This document shows, piece after piece, positions 6,317 through 13,188 of a stretch of 14,659 nucleotides of DNA (position 1 is the stretch's first letter; the number at the start of each line of letters is the position of its first letter). The stretch comes from JBGOUJ01 sp041477005 (lineage in GTDB: Bacteria; Acidobacteriota; Terriglobia; Bryobacterales; JACQDG01): assembly GCA_041477005.1 (NCBI GenBank), contig JBGOUJ010000127.1, positions 1 through 14,659 of the forward strand. Direction: 5' to 3'. The position numbers and the translations under genes are program-made. The notes beneath the pieces were generated by a model that was not told the DNA's origin, did not search any database, and saw only the letters and a program-made list of their open reading frames with translations.

Positions 6317-9292
6317 ATGCTGAAGCCACTCTTTTTGCTCGCGCTCTCCTGCCTGGGGGCGCTTGCTCAGAACGCCGGTACGCTGCGAGGTGTGATCACC
6401 GATGAGTCCGGCGCCGTGATTCCCAACGCCAAGATCACGGCCACGGGGCCGCGTGGCGCCGCCAAGACGGTGACGGCTGGAGCGTACGGTTCCTATGTCA
6501 TCACCGGCCTGCCGGCGGGAACCTACACTGTTCAGGTCAGTTCGCCCGGCCTGGCACAGGCCCAACCCGCCAAGGTGGACGTCGGGCCCGGCCCGAAAAC
6601 GCTCGACGTTCAACTCCGCGTGGCTGTCGATGTGCAGGAGGTCACGGTGCAGGAGACCGCGGCGCCGGCTGTCAACACGGATCCCTCGAGCAACGCCGGG
6701 CAAATCATTCTGAAGACCGAAGACCTGCAAGCGCTCTCCGACGACCCCGACGACCTGCAGCAAGACCTGCAAGCGCTGGCCGGACCCTCTGCCGGGCCGA
6801 ACGGCGGCCAGATCTATATTGATGGCTTCACCGGCGGCCGCATGCCGCCCAAAGAATCCATCCGCGAGGTCCGGATCAACTCCAACCCGTTCTCGGCCCA
6901 GTACTACCAGCTCGGTTTCGGCAGAATTGAAATCTTCACCAAGCCCGGCAGCGACAAATACCGCGGCACAGGGTTCTTCAGCTTCAGCGACGGCGCGTTG
7001 AACGCGCGCAATCCGTACCTGACGAGCGGCGTCACCCCGCCGTTCCAGACGCGCCAGTTCGGCGGCAACGTAAGCGGGCCGCTGGGCCGCAAGGCCTCGT
7101 TCTTCTTCGATCTGGAACGCCGCGAGATCGACGACGACGCCATCATCAATGCACAGGTCATCAATCCGACGACGCTGCAGATCGAGCCTTACAGTAATTT
7201 CCAGCAGACGCCCCAGCGGCGCACCACGGTGAGCCCGCGCCTGGACTACCAGGTCACGACGAACAGCACGCTCATGATGCGCTACACCTATCTGCTCAAT
7301 AACCAGACCGACAACGGCGTGGGCAATTTCAATCTCGCGTCGCGCGGCTACAACGCACAGCACAAGCAGCAGACCGTGCAAATCACCGACACCACCGTGC
7401 TGAATGCGAAGACGATCAACGAGACCCGCTTCCAGTACCGGCGCGAAGACAATTCCACGCTCGGCAACAACACCGTACCTGCGCTCAATGTCTTGCAGGC
7501 TTTCAACGGCGGCGGGGCCCAGGTGGGCAAGGGCTACGTCAACGAAGATTACTACGAGTTGCAAAACTACACGTCGATCAACTCCGGGAAGCATAGCTGG
7601 AAGTTCGGCGTCCGGGTGCGTGCGGTCAACCCCAGCAACTACTCTCCGTCAAACTTCGGCGGAACGTTTTCCTTCACCGGCGGCCCCGGCCCCGAGCTCG
7701 ACGCCAACAACAACCCTGTGCTCGACGGGAGCGGCAACCGGATCATCCTGCCGCATCTCTCGTCGATCGAGCGTTACCGGCGCACGCTGGTCTTTGAGCA
7801 GCAGGGGCCGGAGAAGATCAGCGAGATGGGCGGCGGGGCGAGCCAGTTCACAATGTCCGCCGGGAATCCGTTTGCGCAGGTGGACCAAACCGACCTCAGC
7901 CTGTTCCTGCAGGACGACTGGCGGCTCCGGCCCAACTTCACCCTGAGCCTCGGCGTGCGCTGGGAATACCAGACCAACATTCACGACTGGCGCGACTTCG
8001 GCCCCCGGGTCGGCTTCGCCTGGGCGCCCGGGTCGGGGACGAGCAACTTGCGTCCGAAGACGGTGATCCGCGGCGGCTTTGGGATGTTCTACACCCGCGT
8101 CAGCCAAACGTTCATACTCAACGCCGAGCGCTACGATGGCGTCACCCAGACGCAGTATATCGCCAGCAATCCCGATTTCTTCCCGAACGTTCCGCCGGTG
8201 AGTTCGCTGCAGCAGCGCGCCACGGCCATAACCACGCTCGACCCGAACCTGCGCGCGCCCTACATTATGCAGACGGCCATCGGCGTCGAGCGGCAACTGC
8301 CATTCAGCAGCACGGTGGCGCTGACCTACACCAGCTCGCGCGGCATGCACCTGCTGGCATCGCGTGACATCAACGCGCCGCTGCCTGGGACTTACAACCC
8401 GCTCGTTCCGGGCAGTGGCGTGCGGCCCGATAGCAACGTTGGTGAGATCAATCAGTACGAATCGGACGGCGTGTTCCGGCAGAACCAGCTCATCGTCAAC
8501 GTCAACACCCGCGCCTCGCGCAACCTGACGCTGTTCACCGGTTACGTGCTGAGTAATGCCAGGAGCGACACCGACGGCGCCGGGGCGTTCCCAGCCGACC
8601 AATACAACTTGAGCCAGGACTATGGCCGCTCGTCGCTGGACATCCGGAGCCGCTTCTTCCTGGGCAGCTCTTATACAGCGAAGTGGAAAGTCCGGCTCAG
8701 CCCGTTTATCACGGCGCACTCGGGCGCGCCCTTCAATATCTACGTGAGCCGCGATCTCTACGGCGACACGCTGCTGAATACGGCCCGCCCGTCCTTCGCG
8801 TCCAACCCGAACTCCCCGAGCGTGATCGCGACCCCGTACGGTGCTCTGAATCCGAACCCGCTGCCGAGTGAGCGTCTGATACCGCGCAACCTCGGCAACG
8901 GTCCGTCCTTCTTCAGCTTGAACCTGCGGGTTGCCAGAACCTTCGGCTTCGGCGGGGAGCGCAGCAGGAGCGCCGCGGTGGCGCCCCCGGCGGGCGGCGG
9001 CGATAGCCCGGGCGGTGATCGCGCCATGGGCGGCGGTGGTCGCGGCCTGGCCGGCGGCGGTCGCGGCGGCAGGGGCGGGGGCGGGGGTGACAGCCTCACT
9101 TCGCGGCGCTACAACCTGATCCTGTCGATCCAGGCCCGCAACCTGCTCAACACCAACAACGCCGGGCCGACCATCGGCGACATCACTTCGCCCTATTTCG
9201 GCCGGTCCAACCAGCTCGCCGGCGGGTTTGGCGCCGTCGCCAACCCGGCCAACAACCGCCGCATCGAGTTCCAGTTGCGCTTTATGTTCTAA
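6317..9292 (+). CDS. Oar-like TonB-dependent receptor with N-terminal carboxypeptidase-regulatory-like domain
   Basis: A 991-residue outer-membrane beta-barrel protein of the type abundant in Acidobacteria. Residues 1-17 form a signal peptide (MLKPLFLLALSCLGALA). Residues 19-105 are a CarboxypepD_reg/Cna-B-like beta-sandwich (TLRGVITDESGAVIPNAKI ... GLPAGTYTVQVSSPG). A plug-like region at about 120-230 contains IYIDGFTGGRMPPKESIREV and LGFGRIEIFTKPG. The remainder is rich in alternating aromatic beta-strands and ends in IEFQLRFMF, a terminal-Phe barrel-assembly signal. No clear TonB box is seen. A Gly/Arg-rich insert occupies residues 880-927, before the last strands. GGGAGA (6308-6313) lies 3 nt before the ATG. 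Its role may be uptake of a glycan or other polymer, or outer-membrane adhesion; the ligand is unknown. Confidence 0.87.
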   Translation: MLKPLFLLALSCLGALAQNAGTLRGVITDESGAVIPNAKITATGPRGAAKTVTAGAYGSYVITGLPAGTYTVQVSSPGLAQAQPAKVDVGPGPKTLDVQLRVAVDVQEVTVQETAAPAVNTDPSSNAGQIILKTEDLQALSDDPDDLQQDLQALAGPSAGPNGGQIYIDGFTGGRMPPKESIREVRINSNPFSAQYYQLGFGRIEIFTKPGSDKYRGTGFFSFSDGALNARNPYLTSGVTPPFQTRQFGGNVSGPLGRKASFFFDLERREIDDDAIINAQVINPTTLQIEPYSNFQQTPQRRTTVSPRLDYQVTTNSTLMMRYTYLLNNQTDNGVGNFNLASRGYNAQHKQQTVQITDTTVLNAKTINETRFQYRREDNSTLGNNTVPALNVLQAFNGGGAQVGKGYVNEDYYELQNYTSINSGKHSWKFGVRVRAVNPSNYSPSNFGGTFSFTGGPGPELDANNNPVLDGSGNRIILPHLSSIERYRRTLVFEQQGPEKISEMGGGASQFTMSAGNPFAQVDQTDLSLFLQDDWRLRPNFTLSLGVRWEYQTNIHDWRDFGPRVGFAWAPGSGTSNLRPKTVIRGGFGMFYTRVSQTFILNAERYDGVTQTQYIASNPDFFPNVPPVSSLQQRATAITTLDPNLRAPYIMQTAIGVERQLPFSSTVALTYTSSRGMHLLASRDINAPLPGTYNPLVPGSGVRPDSNVGEINQYESDGVFRQNQLIVNVNTRASRNLTLFTGYVLSNARSDTDGAGAFPADQYNLSQDYGRSSLDIRSRFFLGSSYTAKWKVRLSPFITAHSGAPFNIYVSRDLYGDTLLNTARPSFASNPNSPSVIATPYGALNPNPLPSERLIPRNLGNGPSFFSLNLRVARTFGFGGERSRSAAVAPPAGGGDSPGGDRAMGGGGRGLAGGGRGGRGGGGGDSLTSRRYNLILSIQARNLLNTNNAGPTIGDITSPYFGRSNQLAGGFGAVANPANNRRIEFQLRFMF

Positions 9293-9311
9293 CGCTTTGT
9301 AGCCACCGGCA

Positions 9312-9332
9312 GGGCCCCGGATCCCGGGGCTT
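9312..9332 (+). terminator. Strong GC hairpin after the receptor gene, possible terminator
   Basis: GCCCCGG (9314-9320) pairs perfectly with CCGGGGC (9324-9330) over a 3-nt ATC loop, extendable by two G-T pairs. It lies 19 nt after the receptor stop. The following TTCGCCCGTGGTTGTTAT is not a proper T-run, so termination may be partial. Confidence 0.4.
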
Positions 9333-9413
9333 CGCCCGTGGTTGTTATACCGGTGTACGGGCCGCCGATCCGCAAAAGATTCACCGCAGATCCTCACCAA
9401 TTCTTTTGGGCTC

Positions 9414-9419
9414 TTGACA
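9414..9419 (+). promoter_or_regulatory. Isolated consensus -35 element (TTGACA)
   Basis: A perfect TTGACA lies 82 nt before the MacA-like start. No convincing -10 hexamer sits 16-18 nt downstream (GTTTGT at 17 nt is poor; TACCGT at 9445 is 25 nt away). It may be a weak housekeeping promoter for the pump operon, additional to the ECF-like motif at 9465-9490. Confidence 0.25.
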
Positions 9420-9464
9420 TCTACCCTCCGGCCCTTGTTTGTGCTACCGTAGCCGTTTTGGAGG

Positions 9465-9490
9465 GTAACCGCGACGCGCTCGGGGTCGCC
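9465..9490 (+). promoter_or_regulatory. Candidate ECF promoter, copy 2 of GTAACC-N14-GTCGCC
   Basis: GTAACC (9465-9470) and GTCGCC (9485-9490) with a 14-nt spacer end 11 nt before the MacA-like ATG. This is the same bipartite pattern and spacing as at 4993-5018. The spacers share no sequence, which argues against a simple duplicated segment and for selection on the two boxes. AT-rich sequence (TATTTTATT) follows the second box, as TTTAAA does in copy 1. Confidence 0.5.
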
Positions 9491-9501
9491 TATTTTATTG
9501 T

Positions 9502-11073
9502 ATGGAAACATCTTTGGCCGACAAAAAGCCCTTCTTCACTGTTCCCAAGATCCTTGTGGCGGTAGTGGTTCTCGTCGCGGCGACCCTCCTGGCCGCCTAT
9601 GCGCGCGGCGCCCGGAAGGGACCGGTCTACTTCAGCGCCGCCGTGGAAAAGGGTGACATCCACTCGGAGGTCACAGCGACCGGCACCATCAACGCTGTCA
9701 TCACGGTTCAAGTCGGCTCCCAGGTTTCCGGGGTGATCGACAAGCTATTCGTCGACTTCAACTCCCGGGTCAAGAAAGGCCAGGTTGTAGCTCAGATCGA
9801 ACAGTCGATCTTCAAGGCGCAAGTGGCGCAGGCCCAGGCCGATGTAGAAAACTCCAAGGCGAACGTGGTGGCCTTGCAGGCCAATATCGAGACCATGCGG
9901 GCCGACTTGGCCAGCGCCGAAGCCAACATCGACAAGGCGGCGGCGTCAGAGAAACAGGCCAAGGTGGACATGGAGCGGAATGTAGACCTGTTCCGTCAGG
10001 GCATCGTCGCCGCCTCTGTTCGGGACATGGTGCAGGCCACCTACGACTCGGCGGCCGCGGCGACCAAGGCACAGCGCGCCGTGGCCGAGCAGAGCAAGGC
10101 TAAGGTGCAATCGGCGATCGCCCAGTTGGCCCAGGCCAGAGCGCAGGTCGAGCAAAAGCAGGCGGCGTTGCAGGTGTCCAAGGTCAATCTCGCCTATACG
10201 ACCATTTATACGCCGGTCGACGGCACGGTGGTGGCCCGCAACGTAGACGTGGGCCAGACGGTGGCTGCCAGTCTCCAGGCCCCGACCCTCTACACCATTG
10301 CCCAGGACCTCACCAAAATGCTGGTCTACGCCAAGACGGATGAGAGCGACGTGGGCAACATCCGCGTGGGCGCCCGGGCGACGTTTAAGGTGGACGCCTT
10401 TCCGCGGGAAACCTTCACCGGCAGTGTAAGCCAGATCCGGATGAACCCGCAGACCATCCAGAACGTGGTCACCTACGACACCGTCGTGGCATTCGACAAC
10501 CCCGACGAGAAGCTGCTGCCCGGCATGACCGCTTACGTGACCATCCCTGTAGCCGAGGCCCGCAACGTGGTCAAGATCCCCAACGGCGCGTTGCGTTTCC
10601 GGCTGGAAGAGCCGGAGCGCCAGGCGTTGTTTGCCAAATACCAGTTTAAGGATCGCAGCGGCCGTCCCGGCATGGCTCCGCAGGGGGATGGGGCAGGACC
10701 AGGAGGTGGCTCCGAAGGCGGCGGGGGCCGGAAGGGTGGTGGAAAGGGCCAGGGCGGTGGACCGGGCGGATCCGGCGGCGGGGGAGATGCCGGCATGCGG
10801 CCGGCGCGTCCCAAGGCGAGCGGCGCTCAGGACATCAAAACGATTTACGTTCTCCAGCCTGACAAGCAGTTGCGGCCAGTGGTGGTACGAACGGGCATCA
10901 CGGATTTCACTTTTACCGAGACGGCGAACGTTTTGCAGGGCGAGCTGAAGCCGGGTGACGAAGTGGTGACGGGCAAGGAACTTCCCAACCGCGGCGCGAC
11001 GGGCTTTGGGATGGGTGGCCCGATGGGCGGTATGCGCGGACCCGGCGGACCAGGACCCGGCGGAAAGCGGTAA
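9502..11073 (+). CDS. MacA-like periplasmic adaptor (HlyD/RND membrane-fusion family)
   Basis: A 523-residue adaptor linking an inner-membrane ABC pump to an outer-membrane channel. An N-terminal membrane anchor lies at residues 16-34. The first lipoyl/barrel half begins VEKGDIHSEVTATGTINAV. A long Ala/Gln/Lys-rich coiled-coil hairpin spans about 100-225. It contains a tip sequence with R159, L163, G167 and S172, like the TolC-contacting motif of this family. The second lipoyl half (YTTIYTPVDGTVVARN) starts near 232, followed by beta-barrel and membrane-proximal domains. A Gly-rich insert at about 389-440 separates those two, and residues 501-523 form a second Gly/Pro/Met tract, making it longer than E. 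coli MacA (about 370). No Shine-Dalgarno precedes the ATG, and an in-frame TAA at 9466 limits upstream starts. The stop overlaps the ATPase start by one base. Confidence 0.92.
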   Translation: METSLADKKPFFTVPKILVAVVVLVAATLLAAYARGARKGPVYFSAAVEKGDIHSEVTATGTINAVITVQVGSQVSGVIDKLFVDFNSRVKKGQVVAQIEQSIFKAQVAQAQADVENSKANVVALQANIETMRADLASAEANIDKAAASEKQAKVDMERNVDLFRQGIVAASVRDMVQATYDSAAAATKAQRAVAEQSKAKVQSAIAQLAQARAQVEQKQAALQVSKVNLAYTTIYTPVDGTVVARNVDVGQTVAASLQAPTLYTIAQDLTKMLVYAKTDESDVGNIRVGARATFKVDAFPRETFTGSVSQIRMNPQTIQNVVTYDTVVAFDNPDEKLLPGMTAYVTIPVAEARNVVKIPNGALRFRLEEPERQALFAKYQFKDRSGRPGMAPQGDGAGPGGGSEGGGGRKGGGKGQGGGPGGSGGGGDAGMRPARPKASGAQDIKTIYVLQPDKQLRPVVVRTGITDFTFTETANVLQGELKPGDEVVTGKELPNRGATGFGMGGPMGGMRGPGGPGPGGKR

Positions 11074-11918
11074 TGGTGGGCGACAACGGCAAGTCCGCCC
11101 CGGCAGACACTCCTGTGGCCACGGTCGCTACGGCGGGCCCTCCACCCGCCGGCGTCGTCATCCACATCGACCACGTCCACAAGACTTACGATCTGGGCGA
11201 GGTGCAGGTGCATGCTTTGCGCGGCATCTCGCTGGACATCCGGCGCGGCGAGTTCGTGGCCATCATGGGGGCCAGCGGCAGCGGTAAGTCGACCTTCATG
11301 AACATCGTGGGGTGCCTCGACCGGCCCACCCGCGGCGCCTATTTCCTGAACGGCGTGAATGTAGCCACGCTTTCCAAGGTCGAGCTGGCCCGAATTCGCA
11401 ACCGGCACATTGGCTTCGTCTTTCAAGGCTTCAACCTGCTGGCCCGCACTACGGCGCTCGAGAACACCGAACTGCCGGGGATTTATGCCGGCATGGATAC
11501 GAAGCAGCGGCAGGAGCAGGCCCTGGCCGCTCTCCACAAGGTCGGCTTAGCCGGCCGCGAGCACCACTTCCCCAGCCAGTTGTCCGGCGGCCAGCAGCAA
11601 CGCGTGGCTATAGCCCGGGCGCTGATGAACGAGCCTTCCATCCTGCTGGCCGACGAACCCACCGGCAATCTCGACAGCCGCACCGCGGTCGAGATTATGG
11701 ACATCTTGCAACGGCTCAACGCGGAAACGGGGCTCACGATTGCGCTCGTCACCCACGAGCCCGACATCGCCGCCTACGCCAAACGGACGGTGATTTTCGG
11801 CGATGGCCGGATCCGCCAGGACTCGCCGGTGCCGCACCCGCTGATCGCCGCCGAGGTTTTGCCCCACCTGCCGGTGATCGGCGAGGGAGAGGACGAAGAG
11901 AAGGAGGCAGCCGGATGA
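11073..11918 (+). CDS. MacB/LolD-type ABC transporter ATP-binding protein
   Basis: A 281-residue cytoplasmic ATPase that powers the adaptor-permease pump. All nucleotide-binding motifs are intact: aromatic A-loop Y39, Walker A GASGSGKST (66-74), Q-loop Q118 in GFVFQGFNLL, signature LSGGQ (170-174), Walker B ILLADE (190-195), D-loop NLD (199-201) and H-loop H228. GFVFQGFNLL and DEPTGNLD are typical of the MacB/LolD/FtsE group. There is a 27-residue Ala/Pro-rich N-terminal extension and an acidic C-terminal tail (GEGEDEEKEAAG). The ATG overlaps the adaptor stop (TAATG), and the stop overlaps the permease start (ATGA), so all three are translationally coupled. In E. coli MacB the ATPase and permease are fused; here they are separate genes. 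Confidence 0.95.
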   Translation: MVGDNGKSAPADTPVATVATAGPPPAGVVIHIDHVHKTYDLGEVQVHALRGISLDIRRGEFVAIMGASGSGKSTFMNIVGCLDRPTRGAYFLNGVNVATLSKVELARIRNRHIGFVFQGFNLLARTTALENTELPGIYAGMDTKQRQEQALAALHKVGLAGREHHFPSQLSGGQQQRVAIARALMNEPSILLADEPTGNLDSRTAVEIMDILQRLNAETGLTIALVTHEPDIAAYAKRTVIFGDGRIRQDSPVPHPLIAAEVLPHLPVIGEGEDEEKEAAG

Positions 11919-13132
11919 ACCTGACCATGGTGTTTCGCGTCGCCTTCCGCGCTCTGTCGCGGAACAAGCTCCGCTCCGCCCTGACCATGCTCGGCATCAT
12001 CATCGGCGTCGGCTCGGTGATCACGATGGTCGGCGTTGGGCAGGGCGCCAACCGGCAGGTGCAGTCCCAAATCGCCTCGCTCGGCTCGAACATGCTGATG
12101 GTGTTCTCCGGAGCCGGTAGGGGCGGCCACTTTCACGGCGGCTGGGGCCAAACCCGCACGCTGCTTTACGAAGACCAATTGGCGATCAGGCATGAAGTGA
12201 GCGCCATCAAGGCGATATCGGCGGGCGTGATGGGCAACGCTCAGGTCATCTACAGCAACCAGAACTGGCAGACACGAATCCAGGGCGTCGAGCCGGTCTA
12301 TTTCAAGATCAAGGATTGGTCCACGACCCTGGGGTCCCCCTTCACCGACGAAGACGTGTCGCTCAACAACAACGTGGTGGTGATCGGCGCCGAGGTGCGC
12401 CGCCAACTGTTCGGCGATGAGAACCCCATCGGCCAGACCGTCCGCATCAAGAGCCTGCCCTTCCGCGTGGTCGGTGTGGCGGCAGAGAAAGGGCAAAGTG
12501 GCATGGGGTTCAGCCAGGACGACCAGGTTTTCATGCCTTATACGACGGCGATGAAGAAAATCCTGGGGACGACGTGGCTGAATTCGATCAACGTCCAGGC
12601 GACCTCGAAGGAAGCCACCGGGCTGGTGCAGAAGCAGATCGAGGACCTGCTGCGGGATCGCCACCGCATCCGGGCCGACCAGGAAGACGATTTTGCGGTC
12701 CGCAACATGGCCGACATCGCCCAATTGGCCGATCAGGCCGGCCAGGTGATGACCCTGCTGCTGGGATCGATCGCTTCGGTTTCGCTGCTGGTGGGCGGTA
12801 TCGGCATCATGAACATCATGCTGGTGTCGGTGACCGAGCGGACCCGCGAGATCGGCGTGCGCATGGCGATCGGCGCCACCGAAACCGACGTGGAAGCGCA
12901 GTTCCTGACCGAAGCCATGGTGCTGAGCGTCTTCGGCGGCTTGATGGGAATCGTCTTCGGCCTGGCCGCCTCGCGGATACTGGCGAACATCCTGGAGTGG
13001 CCGAGCACGATTTCCCCGGTTTCCATCGTGGTGGCGGTGATCTTCTCGGCGGCGATGGGGATCTTCTTCGGCCTCTACCCGGCCCGCAAAGCCGCGCGCC
13101 TGGACCCGATCGAAGCCCTGCGCTACGAGTGA
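11915..13132 (+). CDS. MacB-like ABC transporter permease (MacB core domain plus FtsX-like domain)
   Basis: A 405-residue inner-membrane subunit. Transmembrane helix 1 lies at about 21-43 (SALTMLGIIIGVGSVITMVG), a large periplasmic domain at about 44-278, and three C-terminal helices at about 280-303, 330-355 and 369-390. The C-terminus, YPARKAARLDPIEALRYE, is the family hallmark. The start is fixed by AAGGAGG (11901-11907), 7 nt upstream of the ATG that overlaps the ATPase stop. The periplasmic domain begins with a Gly/His segment (GRGGHFHGGWG, about 67-77). MacB-type machines extrude substrates from the periplasm through an outer-membrane duct by mechanotransmission. The substrate here may be a toxin, antibiotic, peptide or lipid-linked molecule. 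No outer-membrane factor gene is present in the window. Confidence 0.94.
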   Translation: MNLTMVFRVAFRALSRNKLRSALTMLGIIIGVGSVITMVGVGQGANRQVQSQIASLGSNMLMVFSGAGRGGHFHGGWGQTRTLLYEDQLAIRHEVSAIKAISAGVMGNAQVIYSNQNWQTRIQGVEPVYFKIKDWSTTLGSPFTDEDVSLNNNVVVIGAEVRRQLFGDENPIGQTVRIKSLPFRVVGVAAEKGQSGMGFSQDDQVFMPYTTAMKKILGTTWLNSINVQATSKEATGLVQKQIEDLLRDRHRIRADQEDDFAVRNMADIAQLADQAGQVMTLLLGSIASVSLLVGGIGIMNIMLVSVTERTREIGVRMAIGATETDVEAQFLTEAMVLSVFGGLMGIVFGLAASRILANILEWPSTISPVSIVVAVIFSAAMGIFFGLYPARKAARLDPIEALRYE

Positions 13133-13188
13133 GTCATGGTCCTTTCAGGCCCACAACGAAGGATCGTGAGACCAGCTTTTGTCTAGCT

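Noticed and set aside
7649..9511. Long minus-strand frame (620 residues) opposite the receptor gene
   Set aside because: It is a shadow of the high-GC receptor coding strand: composition is Arg/Ala/Val/Gly-biased with no recognisable domain, and the plus-strand product is clearly a receptor.
11312..11914. Apparent N-terminal extension of the permease overlapping the whole ATPase gene
   Set aside because: The upstream part is the ATPase gene read in the wrong frame. The strong AAGGAGG site and family N-terminus MNLTMVFRVAFRAL place the true start at 11915.
13133..13188. Bidirectional terminator between the convergent permease and riboflavin genes
   Set aside because: The 56-nt gap has only a short CTAGCTCTAG near-palindrome at its edge and small T runs; no stem long enough to support a terminator.
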